Counted from the stretch's first letter, positions 12,463-24,747 are shown. The stretch is 64,000 bases of DNA from Caenorhabditis elegans (GCF_000002985.6 NC_003280.10:4026501-4090500), one strand, 5' to 3'. Notes: a model not told the origin generated them from the sequence alone. Numbers and translations are program-made.

Positions 12463-15400
12463 ATGAAGAATCCAGCTATTCAATTTTCCCTTTTACTGGT
12501 TCTAGGAGTAGCTGTTCAGGTGAGTGTGGTCCCCGGCGGGAGGGGCTCCTGGCACCAAGGTCGTTTAGATGGGAATTGGATGGGGAATCGGGGACTGATC
12601 AAACATTAAGGAGTTGTGAGATTGTTAGAAATTGGCAGCTTTTGGCATCTAGAGCTTGTTAACTTACGGTTTTTGAGCTCTGAAATTGTGGAAAATACTA
12701 CATATTCTGGGGTGTTAGGGACAGACTTTAAAAAATGTATTGGCATTTTGGCAATTTTTTTTTGTAATTTTCCGGGCAAGTTTTGAACAATCGACAATTT
12801 TTGGCAGTCCAAGCTATTTCTTAGCTCTAAAATTTTCTGAAATTCTGATTGTGAAAAAAAATGATACAAAATTTCCGAAAATTTTCAAAACTTCCAAACG
12901 AATTCTGTTCATTTTTCCAAGATTATCTGAAATTTTTCAGTGATTTTTTTTGGCAACTTATGGTATTTTAGACATTTTCCAAAATAAAAATCAAGGACGC
13001 CTTTTTTGCAAAAATTTGCTAAAAAAGGAATATTCCTTGAAATTCTAGACAATTTTGGAGGTTTGATTTGAAAAATTAGAATGTTGTTGTTCAAAATCGG
13101 AATTTTTCTGGATTTTCAGCTTGGGAACTCAAGGTTTTGAACTCAAAAATTGCCAATTTTTGCAATTTTAATAATTTAGGCGATTTTTCAAAATTGCCAC
13201 TTTTGGAGCTTCTGGAAAACTTTTAAAAATCGAATTTTGGAACAAAAAATTCTCTGCATTTTTTTGCAAATTCGGCAACCAAATTTACCGCAAAACCTTG
13301 CCTTAAATCTTCAGTTTTCAGTTGTTTTTATTGGTTTCCAAAAACAGTCGATTTTCAAAAAATTTCAGTACACAAAACTTCTTCAAAATTTAAAATGAAA
13401 TGAAAATTTTGAAAATGATAATTTTCGACTTGAACATATCTGCCAACTTTCTAAATTTTGGCATTTTTTGCATGCCTTCAAGGCCTGCCTCGTGTCTACT
13501 CAGGCGGTAGGCGAGATGCAGGCACGAGGTATGCCTACCTAATTTTTTGGTTCTCCATTTCCAATGTTCTCAAAGGTCGCAAAAAATCTTTGCTCTGAGG
13601 GGCTCACTGCTCTCAGCTGGCTGGTCAGAGGTGGCAAGAAGCTCATTTATTTAACTGCACTAAACTTTTGAGAGAAATTGAGAGTAAGGCGGTGGACAGG
13701 AACTAATAAGAATGAAAAGTGTTTCGCGTTGTAATGGGACTTTAGGACGATGGCACCGGCCTTCCAGACACACGTGTTTTGCTTCCGGGTGGTCAGCGAG
13801 GGCAACCCACCACAATACACCATATTTGACGCGCAACTTTTTTCCCCATTTTCAGAATACAGAATCCCAATACCGCCAGCATCAGCCATCGTACCCGCAA
13901 AACTACCAGAATCATAATTACAATGCTCACCAGCAACACTACCATCAGCAGCAGCAACAGCAGCAACATGCTCACCAACAAAAACAGGCGTCTCAGCAGC
14001 AGCAGCAACAACAGTACCCCTACAATAATTATCCTAGTCCAAGTAAGAATACGCACTACGGTAGTCTCTTCATCGGAATGATGACGTCACATGTGCAATT
14101 CCGTTGACGTCATACTTCCAAAAAATATTTTTGAATATGGAAGATATCAGCGACTGTATGTGTGTGGATTTACGAATCTAGTGTACTCCCCGTGGAAAAT
14201 CAAACAAAGTATTTGACCGAAAAAGCCAAAATCTTTTGATCTCCATCTCCTCCAGGAGTGCACAATCTGCGTAAATCGACACAAGGTCAAAAAATATAAA
14301 TATTCCAGCAAAGCTATTTCCAGATGCGATAAAAGCCTATCAGGCGGCGTATCCGTCGGTTCCACACGCTTCTGTGTTCAATCAGCCGACGCATCAGATT
14401 TGTGACATTCCACCAGACTTGTGGTAAGTGCTTTTTGTTGTTTTTTCAGAGGAAAATGCGGGGGAAAATGCTTTTAACAAAATGAAATAGGCTTAGGCTT
14501 AGGCTTAGGCATAGGCTTAGGCTGGGGCTTAGACTGGGGCTTAAGCTTAGGCTTAGAGTAAAGCTTAGGTTGAGGCATAGGCTTAAGCTGAGGCTTAGGC
14601 TTTGGCTTAAGCTCAGCTTAGGCTTAGACTTAGGCTCATGCTGTGCTCTGCTCAAAAAAATTTCGATCGTGCCAAGACCCCAAATTAGCAAAATCCAGAA
14701 AAAAATCTTTCCAGGTGTGACAGCCCGCAGTCTGCCCAACAGTGTGGGGTCCAACGGCAATGCGATGGTCTCCGTCACCGGCGGCAGCCGATCAAGATCA
14801 CCTTGATCTATGAGGCCTTGTGCCCATATTGTCAAAAGTAGGCCATAGGAAAATCGATTTGACTGGAATTTATAAAGTTCAGATTCATCGCAAATCAGTT
14901 GGGCAGTGTGTTCAATCAGTTCCAGGGCCAGTTGATTCTTGAGCTAGTGCCATGGGGAAACTCTAGGATAATGCGGGTAATTTCTTTTTGTTCTGAAAAT
15001 TCTGAAAATCGTCAAATTTGCACAGGACGGCTCATTCTCGTGCAATCACGGACAAAAAGAGTGCGACGCGAATCGCCTTCAATCTTGTGTCATTGATATT
15101 TTGAAGGTTAGCAATTGATGGGGGGCTCAAAACACAGACACAGATGAGCGCCGATCAATCTCTCTCTCTATTTATCAAAAGTGATTGATTTCAGGTCAAA
15201 GGAGCGTTGCCCTTCATCGTCTGTTTCGAACGTAACATTCAACACTATGGAGTCGAACACGCGATGCAGACGTGCTCCGCGTTCATTCGGAGCCAATATC
15301 GACAGATTAGGTATTTATTCCGAAAACTACTTTTACGGCAAATCGGTAAACCGGCAACTTGCCGGCATTGAAAATTTCCGGCAAATCGGGGGCCGGAAAA

Positions 15401-16553
15401 TCGGCAAAATTCCGGAGTTTAAATTATCCGGCAAATTGACAAATTACCGGAATCGAAAACTTCCGGCATTCGGCAAACGGGCATATTGCCGGCATTGAAA
15501 ATTTCCGGCAAATTGTCGGAATTGCAATTTCCGGCAAAATGTCGGAATTGCAAATTTCCGGCAAATCTGCAAACCGGCAAATTGCCGGAATTTAATTTTC
15601 CGGCAAATTGGCAACTTACCGGAATTGAAAATTTCCGGCAAATCGGCAAACCGCCAACTTACCGGAATTGAAAATTTCCGGCAAATTTCCGGAATCGAAA
15701 ATTTCCGGCAAATCGGCAAACCGGCACTTTGCCGATTTTCTTTTTGCAATTTTGCCACACGCTTTTATTATCCTTTTAAATACGATTTTTCTGCATTTTT
15801 TCGAAAAAAACTAATTATCTTCCAGTATTTTGGTAAATAAACTCGGAAATTCATTTGAAAAATGAATTTAAAAAATGTAAACGCGCTCCATTTTTTTCGG
15901 TATTGCCGCTGAATTCCTAACGAGACCCATGGTTCGGAGGCGGAGCGCTTTCGATTGGCCGTGGAGCGCGTTTACTGTTTTTTAAACTAGTTTTCTAATA
16001 ATAATTTCCTAAAACTAATAATGATAATAATAATTAAACTAGTTTTCTGCAAATTTTCGAATAAAATGTTCAAAGTTTTCCCGATCTTGAGCTAAAAAAC
16101 GGGGTACCCGGTCTCGACACGACAAAATTGTGTTAAACGCGGAAAGCTGTGCGCTTTTAAAGACTACTGTAATTTCACTTTTTGGAATTTCTATCGATTT
16201 TTAATATTTTTTTATTATGTTTTGGTGAAAATCAAATGAAAAATTTATAGAAAATTCCTAAAAGTGAAACTACAGTAATCTTTAAAGGCGAAACTTTTTT
16301 GAATTAAAAAAAAAGATTGTCGTGTCGAGACCGTATCTTTCACAATTTCAGACAATGCTACGATGGTCCACGTGGCGTTCAACTCCAGCGCGAAGCTGCT
16401 CAAAAGACGATGAGCACCCGACCGAATCCGATCCTCGAAGTTCCATATCTCCTCATCAACGACTACACACCATCGGTCGATATGAACAATCTGAATGTGA
16501 TGCTGCTGCCTCAGTTGTTAGCGAAATGGACTAAATTAACGCATAAACAATAA
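12463..16553 (+). CDS. pqn-48: GILT-family thiol reductase with Gln/His-rich N-terminal domain
   Basis: Eight exons: 12463-12519, 13856-14042, 14324-14423, 14715-14837, 14883-14976, 15026-15106, 15195-15310, 16352-16553. All phases fit, giving 319 residues. Residues 1-19 are a signal peptide. About 24-75 is a Gln/His/Asn-rich stretch. The thioredoxin-like active site CPYC is at 151-154 and the GILT signature CNHGQKECDANRLQSC at 193-208 (family pattern CQHGxxECxxNxxxxC, with Asn for Gln). GILT enzymes reduce protein disulphides in acidic endolysosomes. The low-complexity insert is unusual for GILT and explains why it would be catalogued as a prion-like Q/N protein; the symbol is from recollection and is tentative. 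Introns carry TTAGGC repeats, a CCGGCAAA array and two MITE-like palindromes. AATAAA follows at 16611. Confidence 0.9.
14488..14640. repeat. Degenerate interstitial telomere repeat (TTAGGC)n
   Basis: About 150 bp of TTAGGC units with single-base variants (CTTAGG, ATAGGC, CTGGGG) in intron 3 of the GILT gene. TTAGGC is the nematode telomere hexamer. Its open frames translate to Leu/Ser or Leu/Arg dipeptides and are not genes. Confidence 0.85.
15342..15733. repeat. CCGGCAAA-type minisatellite in the GILT gene intron 7
   Basis: Repeating words CCGGCAAAT, TGCCGGAA and GAAAATTTCC alternate through about 390 bp between exons 7 and 8. The same words form the larger array at 19355-20135 and a degraded one at 61540-61915. 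TTGCCGG and CCGGCAA are self-complementary, so many units can pair with each other. Confidence 0.88.
15877..15975. repeat. Small TIR element in the GILT gene intron 7
   Basis: The 14-bp word GTAAACGCGCTCCA at 15877-15890 recurs as its reverse complement at 15962-15975, enclosing about 70 bp. This is the architecture of a short non-autonomous inverted-repeat element. No transposase is present. Confidence 0.7.
16109..16333. repeat. MITE-like palindrome with CGGTCTCGACACGACAA termini
   Basis: The 17-bp inverted termini are at 16109-16125 and 16317-16333. Internally, phrases around TTTAAAGACTACTGTA and its complement (TACAGTAATCTTTAAA) also pair, so much of the 225 bp is palindromic. The TTTAAAG/CTACTGTA words are typical of a very common Caenorhabditis palindromic repeat. 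It ends only about 18 bases before the acceptor of the last GILT exon. Confidence 0.75.
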
Positions 16554-16610
16554 ATCGATTAAAGGCGGGGAAGATTCATGTTTTCCAACACCGAACTGGG
16601 ATGATTTCAA

Positions 16611-16616
16611 AATAAA
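16611..16616 (+). terminator. Polyadenylation signal AATAAA of the GILT gene
   Basis: Canonical AATAAA 58 bases after the stop codon of the GILT gene, in the roughly 160-bp gap shared with the convergent rpn-11 gene. Confidence 0.7.
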
Positions 16617-16716
16617 TTATGGGGAAAAATACACAAAAAGACGGGGAGAGAACGAGGAAATTGGGAATTTTTGAGAAAATAATAAAAAAATAAGCAAATG
16701 AGTATTGATTTAAAAA

Positions 16717-17824
<1,108 letters not shown>

Positions 17825-18161
17825 TCCTCTCTGAAACAGATTTCGGTGAAAATTAACAGAAATTTCGTGGAAACAACTGAGAAAATCGATAAAAACACAA
17901 TACGACATTGATAATTACCATTATCCAGATATTTTAATAAATTTTTGACCGGAAATATCCGAAATTTACAGCAAAAAACGAAGAAATCGGGAGTCGCGTT
18001 CGAAAATTGTGAGGATGACAATTGCGGGGTACGCAAACACCACGCGGGTGTCACTGCGGACTTTGCGCGCGATATGACGACAATGCAAAAAAATAAAGAA
18101 AACGGCGGGAACAGTTTATTTTCAAATAAAAAAGGTCAAATATTAATTTCTCATAATAAGG

Positions 18162-18167
18162 TTTATT
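18162..18167 (-). terminator. Polyadenylation signal AATAAA of the GIY-YIG gene
   Basis: TTTATT on the plus strand reads AATAAA on the minus strand, about 105 bases after the stop codon of the GIY-YIG gene and about 330 bases before the rpn-11 trans-splice acceptor. Confidence 0.65.
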
Positions 18168-18270
18168 CAAGTGGAATATTTGAATTTTGAGCAATTTTAA
18201 ATAGTCAGTAGCATAGTGAAGTTGGGTAATGTGAATGAGGGAATTTAAAAATAACAATTAAATTAAAAGT

Positions 18271-18996
18271 TTAGAGTCGAGGACTTTGTTGGATCGCGGC
18301 TCTTGGAGCAACATCTTCTTTTTTGACAGTCTCACAGCCATTGGTTTGGATTGAACGGTGTATTCTAAAATTTAGACGTTAAATTATTGATATTTTGTTT
18401 TCAAACTTACGTTTCTAGCAGGTATACGCCGTAGTTGCATTTCTCTTCCCTGCTCCAAAACGCCGACTCTCCTTTGAAACTGCCGTTCTGAAAATTTTAC
18501 TATATTAGAATCTTTTTTAGCCAATTAATTTAACTTACGTATTTGTTAGTAAAGTTCGATTTTCCAGCCAAATTTTTGAAAAAAAATATCATAGCAGCTT
18601 CCCTGGCGAGTGCTAGATTTTCGATAATTGGTCTCCCTAAAAAGCAATTCAATTTATAGATTTTTCTTATCTAAACGTACAAATTATGTGTTTATAAACA
18701 AATCCTTTTTTGTTCCAAGCCTGGTCAATTGTAGTAAGCTTGCGGCTTCCTTGAATGTTCCCGCAAGCATCCTTGAAGTAGGCCATTGCTCTTTCCCCTT
18801 TTCCTTTGCCCACGTAGAATATTGACGAGAGGAACGTAGCCAGATCTACTTCCCTCACGTCTTTGTCCAGAACGTATGGGTTTATTAGAACGTAACAGTA
18901 ACTCTCACTAGGTGCTTCCTTCAAACTTTTTTTCAGATCGTTATCCATAGTTTTCCCTTTTTCTTTTAAATCCTCTCGTAACTCTTCGCCGTCCAT
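18271..18996 (-). CDS. Stand-alone GIY-YIG nuclease domain protein, LEM-3/Ankle1 type
   Basis: Minus-strand exons 18681-18996, 18539-18636, 18411-18487 and 18271-18364 keep phase and give 194 residues from the first in-frame ATG. The domain reads YCYVLINP (33-40), LSSIFYVGKGKGERA (56-70), then W105, LAREAAMI (115-122) and FTNKYNG (134-140). These match the Y, Y, R69, E118 and Asn positions of GIY-YIG nucleases, and the LSSIFYVGKGK block is typical of the metazoan LEM-3/Ankle1 branch, which processes chromatin bridges and recombination intermediates. The ankyrin repeats and LEM domain of those proteins are missing. The 5' end is uncertain: a second basic open frame (18966-19187, minus) lies just upstream in another frame and could be an extra exon if an unseen splice exists. 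The position just upstream of rpn-11 suggests possible co-transcription. Confidence 0.8.
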
Positions 18997-19354
18997 GTAC
19001 TGTCCCAATGTCTTCGATGGCTTCTTATTTCTTGTTGCGCGATTGACGTTAGTAGATTTTTCTTGATGGGGAGATCCGGTGAGCTTTGAATTGATACATA
19101 ATTAGCAGATCGCTTCCTCGATTCTTGATACTTGTCTCTTCTATAAGCATTAGAATATGAAAACTTGAAAATGGTTTTTTTTTTCAATTAAAATAAGTTT
19201 CAAAAGTTATCACTTACTGATTAGTAGCCGATCTCGTGTTGGTTAGGTTGATGTTAGTTTTTTTTGACACACGATCTCTGAATAAAAAAATTCACATGCG
19301 ATATTATCAGGTCCTGCCATTTTAAACATTTTTCAGCTACTTTTTCCACGCGGC

Positions 19355-20135
19355 AATTCACCGGCAATTTTAATTCCGGCAACTCGGCAATTTGCCAATT
19401 TGCCGGAGATTTCAATTCAGGCAATTCGCAGGTTTGCCGATTTGCCGGAAATTTAAATTCCGGCAAAGTGCCTTTTTTCCGGCAATTTGCAGGTTTGCCG
19501 ATTTGCCAGAAATTTCAATTCCGGCAAAGTCCCGTTTTTCCGGCAATTTGCAGGTTTGCCGATTTGCCGGAAATTTAAATTTCGGCAAAGTGCCGTTTTT
19601 CCGGCAATTTGCAGGATTGCCGATTTGCCGGAAATTTACATTTCGGCAAAGTGCCGTTTTTCCGGCAAAACGGCAATTTGCAGGTTTGCCGATTTGCCGG
19701 AAATTTCAGTTCCGGCAAAGTGCCGTTTTTACGACAAATCGGCTATTTGCAGGTTTGCCAATTTGCCGGAAATTTAAATTTCGGCAAAGTGCCGTTTTTC
19801 CGGCAAATCAGCAATTTGCAGGTTTTTCGATTTGCCGGAAATTTCAATTTCGGCAATTTGCCGATTTGCCAGAAAATTCAGTTCCGGCAAAGTGCCGTTT
19901 TTCCGGCATATCGGCTATTTGCAGGTTTGCCGATTTGCCGGAAATTTAAATTTCGGCAAAGTGCCGTTTTTCCGGCAAATCGGCAATTTGCAGGTTTGCC
20001 GATTTGCCGGAAATTTCAATTCCGGCAAATCGGCAAATTTGCGGGTTTGCCGATTTGCCGGAAATTTTCAATTCCGGTAAGTTGCCGATTTGCCAGAAAT
20101 TTCAGTTCCGGCAATTTGCCGATTTGCCGGAAATG
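19355..20135. repeat. CCGGCAAA/TTGCCGATTTGCCGG minisatellite, about 60-bp units
   Basis: Roughly thirteen diverged units, each containing TTTGCCGATTTGCCGGAAA, a CCGGCAAAGTGCCG phrase and GGCAATTTGCAGG. Long open frames run through it on both strands because the unit length is near a multiple of three; the translations are just the repeat in different phases. Each unit can self-pair. Confidence 0.92.
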
Positions 20136-21495
20136 TTCCCAGGACTTAAAGGTGGAGTAGCAGTGGGGAAACTGTTAAAAACCACATATATGCCACCAAG
20201 ATGTCCAAATATCATAGTAACATGTTTTGAAAATTTTTTATTGGCAATAAAAATGGCAGGTTATTGAGTTTTAGCCACATTTTTAGAAAACTGTAGTAAT
20301 TTCGCATGCTCGAATCCTTACAATTTTTATTTGAAACAATCGGCGAATTCCAAAAAGGGTTACAAAATTAGTTTCAAATTTTTTGAAACGTTCTACTATG
20401 ATATTTGGTTATCTTGGCACATTTTTTGGCAACAATATTCCAAAAAAAAATTTCAATTTATAAAATGTTTAAATTGTAAGTTTTTCTATACACTGGAATT
20501 GATTCAGTTTCTAAAGTTTCTATTATTGCTGCCGTTTTGGAATACTATTTTCAATCAATGTTTTTAAAATTTTTAATGCATTTACCCTCCTTCTATATTA
20601 TCTTGAGAGAATGATTGCGCCTATGGTCATCATATGGAGCGATCATTCTGGCAAGATAGGTGCTGTCGCCTCTACGTTTGGTGAAGGAGATCAACAGTTG
20701 ACGATGAGGGTCTTACGGGTTCAATTTCCTGGCACGAGTCACTGGCTAAAGACAGTACTTATTCATAATATTTTTTGGTTAATGATTTTTAAATAAAGCT
20801 GTAAACTTTTAAAATATATTGTTTCCTATTTAAACATTTGAATCATTCATTTTTGGAAACTGCAACTGCATTGAAGCAATGTTAAGATGAATGGTATATG
20901 TACATAAACCAACGAAAACCATGGAATTGGAAGTCATTTCAATAAGTTTTAGGATTTTTTTCAGGTTTCAGGATCATCCAGGTTTTTACAACTCTTTATG
21001 GAATCCTAGCTTTTTTTTATTTTTCTCTTCGAAGTAGTTTTGCTTCTCTTTTTCCAGAATGTTTTGGCTACTTTTTTTTTCTGAAAATTCAAAAAAACCA
21101 CTATTTTAATGTGTTGACTTGGTAAGGTCACCAGATTAACGTCTTCGAGCTCTGGCAACTTCAGCTATCGTAACCGGAACACTTAATTCTGAGATTGCGG
21201 ATTGTGCAACATATTTGGCGCGATGAATATCTCGTAGCGAAACCCACAGTAACTCTTTCAATGAGAACAGTAGTGATTGTGTCGATTTACGGGCTCTATT
21301 TTGGAATGAAAATTGTGACATCGATATTCAATTTTCTTTAGTTTTTTTTTTCGTATTATCGATTAATCCATTATTTCCGTAAATTGTCACCAGCACTACA
21401 GTAGTCATTTAAAGAATTACTATAGTTTTCGCTAAGAAATATTTTGCGCGTCAAATATGTTGCGCAATATTATCAAAAAATATAAATCGCACTGG
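20136..21495. other. Intergenic region, dispersed repeats only
   Basis: Follows the minisatellite with GGTGGAGTAGCAGTGGGGAA-type sequence that looks like a common worm palindromic repeat remnant. A 61-codon minus-strand frame at 21136-21321 and a 61-codon plus-strand frame at 20611-20796 have near-coding composition, but neither has splice partners or a recognisable domain. The last 130 bp, with CTACAGTAGTCATTTAAAG, begin the inverted-repeat flank of the element at 21496. Confidence 0.45.
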
Positions 21496-22024
21496 CCACC
21501 ACGGCCCGGCGAACCGTACGTGGCTGTAAAATCTCTACCGTAGTAAAATTTAGCTGACTGAATATTCAACGTTTGATACTCAGCGAAAAGTTTCATACGA
21601 CATTTTGCGGACGCGGCATTTTAATTGACGACACTTTCTTAGTTATAGAAACGCTGGTTATTTCGGCAATTTTCGGGCAGAAATTGTGAAAAATAAATGA
21701 ATTTTTATCGAATTTACAAAAAATAATAATTTTAAAGGATTGTATGTTGCTGATATTGAAGAAAATCGATACTTTAAACAGTTTTTCGCAATGTTTCTCG
21801 ATTTTGGCCAATTTTTTCGAGTTTTAGAGCCCTGAAATTCCCTAAATCGTATAATCTCACATTTGATTATTGAAAAACGCGTGTTATTATTAAAAATTCG
21901 TTTATTAATATAAAAATAACAATGTAAATACATAATAAAAATGTAAAAGATAGTCAATAAAAATTTAAAAGATTGTAAAAAGACCTAATCCGAAGTGATC
22001 AGTGAGAAATTGCGATAAGAGAGA

Positions 22025-22560
22025 TTATTTCCTTTTTAGCTTTTCTTCTTGACCAGTCATCTTCGGTTGACGAACTTCAAGAGCCTCTTCTTCCATAACA
22101 GGGGAGTAGCATGCCACTTGTCGTTGCCTCTGCATTGTTCTCACAGAAATATTGCGCTTGATGAACACTTGCTTCGCCCGTTTCATGACCTCCCTCTTCT
22201 TCGATCTGCAATTTTTATTTTCATTTCATGTTTTCAAATAACTGTCAACTCACTTTCTTTTTCGACTTCTGCCATAGGTGGTGCAACTGTCAGTCCAAAT
22301 CGGGGCTTATACGAGTTCTATTCGGGCATCTTTATGTGGCAGCGGCGGTGGAAGCGCGATCCATTTGCAATCGGGTTGATTCTAAAAAAATTCGGATTTT
22401 TAAGTTACAAATATCTTATTGGAAACTAACCATATTATGAATATTGTACACTTGACTCATATTGAAGTATTGCCATCCACTGTTACCTGGATAATGAATC
22501 GGAAAGTACCAAGGTTAATTGCATTCCAGCAGCGATTTATGCCGTTTCAAGGTGCTTCCC
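22025..22560 (-). pseudogene. Broken three-exon gene inside TIR element I
   Basis: On the minus strand three splice-bounded segments chain in one frame: from about 22560 to 22431 (donor GTTAGT), 22381-22254 and 22205-22025. The conceptual product contains PWYFPIHYPGNSGWQYFN, ALPPPLPHKDARIELV, WTDSCTTYGRSRKRKSKK and a basic tail ending in GQEEKLKRK. Two in-frame TAA codons break it: one just before PWYF and one after ARIELV. The clean splice sites and continuous frame either side argue for recent decay of a real gene. The protein family is not recognised. The 5' limit is uncertain. Confidence 0.6.
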
Positions 22561-22704
22561 GTTGAACGATGAAGTCGATGAACGATTCCAAACATCAACC
22601 ATCACGTCATCAAAAGATGAATAATCGGAGTATAAAATCCTGGAAAAATTTTTTAATGAAAGGTCCAACATCAGCTTCGTGACAAATTTGATTTCGAATT
22701 TGAT

Positions 22705-22986
22705 ATGAAATTTTCTTTTCGAAAAAAAGTCAACTTTTTGATCATAGACTATCGGTTTTTTGATGTTTTTAGAAAGATCTCGTCCAGTAGTACGTGAAAA
22801 TGTCAAAAAAATATCGAAATTCTATACAGTTTTTCGAAAAATAATTTTTAAAAATTTTAGTATTACTGAAATTTTCTTTTTGAAAAAAGTCAACTTTTTG
22901 AACATGGGGCCTCGATTTTTTGGTGTTTTTAGAAAGATCTCGTCCAGTACAACGTGAAAACGTCAAAAAAATATCGAAATTCTATA
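22705..22986. repeat. Two-copy direct repeat of about 120 bp
   Basis: The block from GAAATTTTCTTTT through AGATCTCGTCCAGTA to ATATCGAAATTCTATA occurs at about 22705-22825 and 22868-22986, with a handful of substitutions. It lies inside element I, upstream of the broken gene. Confidence 0.8.
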
Positions 22987-23426
22987 GGAATGTTGGGATT
23001 TTCCAGACACGAAAATCTCCGTAGTGCATTTTTTTCACATTTTTCTATTTTTCTCGATTTTTTCGACATGAAAGTTCGTTTTTTTGTACTTTTTCGAAAG
23101 CTGACATCACGACAAATGCTATGACGGCATTTTTAATGTCAAATTCTATAGGATTTTTTCACTAGACAAAAAAAACTCACTTTTTTCGAATTTTCCTCCT
23201 TCCAGTTGGCGGTTGAGTGCTGTTTTGCCGCGGTTTTGTGATTTTCTGCAACAAAAAAAATATTTTTATCGATAAAAATGAGAAAAAACGAGAAAAAACG
23301 AAGATAAATGAGCTTAGCAGTCAAATTAAAAATGTTTATTCGTTCAAAAATCTTAACCATAGGAGGCGGTGGCCTAGCCGGCGCAGCTCTCGCGGCCACG
23401 TCTCTTTCGCCGGGCCGTGGCCACGT

Positions 23427-24744
23427 GACTTTTGTTTTTTATTTATTTTTTATTTACGCTCCTCCTACAATTGTATTTTCACAGAGAATTCAGTGCGATT
23501 TATATTTTTTGATAATACGCATTCTCAGAATTTAGTGTTATTGCAATACATACAAAGGCTTTTTGTCAGGCATTCAAAAAAATGAGTTGGTACGAAAAAG
23601 GACGTGATTTTATCGATTTGTATCGATTTTTATTGAATTTTTCTTGGATTTTAATGTATTTTTATTGAGTTTTCAGTATATTTTAGGTTATTTATCGATT
23701 TCACTTGATCCGGTTGCATTTTCAAGCGTTTTCTCATTCGCAAGGATAAAAGTGTGGTCTATGTCTACGTTTTTTCAAGATTAATCTGCGCATAGGTCAG
23801 ATTGTGCAGGAGGAATCATTGAAATTCACAGTTTTTCATGTAACACATAGGAAGCGTACTTTCTGAGGCTCAAAGGCCGTTTTCCCCCGTTTCGGGCTCT
23901 TCACCAAAATTTTCTGCAAATTTCAGCGGTTTTCTCTCGTCTTGGAGATTGAATATGTTCACATTTGTCTCTTCTCTAAGTCATACGCGCTCTTCTTAAT
24001 ATTGCTATTTTGTCAATCCTCTTTTGCTATATTTGTTTTTCGTTTATCGCTTTCTCTCTAACTTTTCTCTTTCCGTTTAGTGCACTTTTCTCTTTCCATT
24101 TCGCGCGCTCTCTCTTTCTCTCTATTTTTTATCTCTTTATCTCTCACAAGCTAATTTGGTATTTTCTGCGTTAAGAAGTCGTGAACTGATGGACCAGGTC
24201 CCTAGAAAGTATACTTTTGTCGAGTGAGATCTGATTTTATGTGAAGGCGACTCCGTGAGTCTTGTGAATATTCCGATAACATTTATCGAGGGGAATAATC
24301 GGGCTTCCCGATTATTATGAATGTTTTTTGGTGCGGTTACCACGTAACCGGAGTTCACATCGCAGAAAGAGCAATTCTTTATCGCGAAATTAGGAGTTCC
24401 CGCTCCCCGGCAGGGCTATTTGGCTAACTCTTTTCGGCAACTTTCGTCAAAGGAGTAATATTGCCGTACGTTTTTATCACATTTCAATTTACTGGCCGAG
24501 CCAGGTCTGAGCGTGTACGAGTACGAGTCGACTCCGTGAGTCTTGAGTATATTCAGATAACAGTTACGGAGATGTACGCTTAAATAAGCGGTTGATTTCG
24601 CAATAGATTTATCCGTTTTCAGTCATTGCTTCAAGGTATCCCGGTTCTCTTTTGCCGCTAGTTCAACCCCCTTTCGACTTCTTAGGATTTGTACAAGTCT
24701 ACGAAGGAGTAGCGCAAGTTTACGAAGAAGTAGCGCAAGTTTAC
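23427..24744. other. Repeat-derived segment between element I and the Tc5-like element
   Basis: No gene is supported. The segment holds the 62-bp direct repeat at 23527-23588, a pyrimidine-rich CTCTTTCTCTCT tract near 24050-24150, and the phrase ACTCCGTGAGTCTTG twice (about 24250 and 24530). Base composition from 24150 on is richer in GC than host introns, so it is probably the remains of another mobile element. The 21-bp minisatellite begins near 24688. Confidence 0.5.
23527..23588. repeat. 62-bp direct repeat, partner at 32303-32363
   Basis: The sequence starting AGAATTTAGTGTTATTGC and ending TCAAAAAAATGAGTT recurs in the same orientation at 32303-32363, with a one-base difference in an A-run. 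The two copies bracket 8.7 kb of nested mobile DNA. Confidence 0.88.
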
Positions 24745-24747
24745 TAA
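24688..24747. repeat. 21-bp minisatellite, interrupted by the Tc5-like element
   Basis: Units like GTAGCGCAAGTTTACGAAGAA repeat up to 24747 and resume at 27943 as GGAGACGCGCAAGTCTACGT and GTAGCGCAGGACTACGTAAGA units up to about 28041. More diverged copies lie near 28320-28375. Removing the transposon and one TAA copy rejoins the array in register. Confidence 0.82.

Larger units (their letters stand above)
21496..23426 (-). mobile_element. TIR element I carrying a broken multi-exon gene
   Basis: Inverted termini share the pattern CCACGGCCCGGCGAA followed a few bases later by ACGTGGC: left at 21499-21523, right as the complement at 23393-23420. Flanking CAGTGCGATTTATATTTTTT is also inverted (21474-21494 and 23488-23509). 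On the minus strand, the 5' segment (23310-23405) is nearly identical to the left end of element II at 29358-29450. Downstream of it are a candidate exon at about 23170-23250 and the broken gene at 22025-22560, so the two elements appear to be relatives in opposite orientation. No transposase is seen. Confidence 0.6.

Noticed and set aside
14446..14835. 129-codon minus-strand frame over the GILT exon 4 region
   Set aside because: It is the complement of a real GILT exon plus TTAGGC repeat; the plus strand has the CPYC active site and correct splice sites.
19355..20135. CRISPR-like array of regularly spaced repeats with long open frames
   Set aside because: Units are diverged throughout with no conserved repeat separated by unique spacers, the DNA is nematode, and the open frames are just the repeat read in three phases.
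21136..21321. 61-codon minus-strand frame with near-coding composition
   Set aside because: No recognisable domain, no splice partners and no nearby gene structure; too weak to list as a gene.
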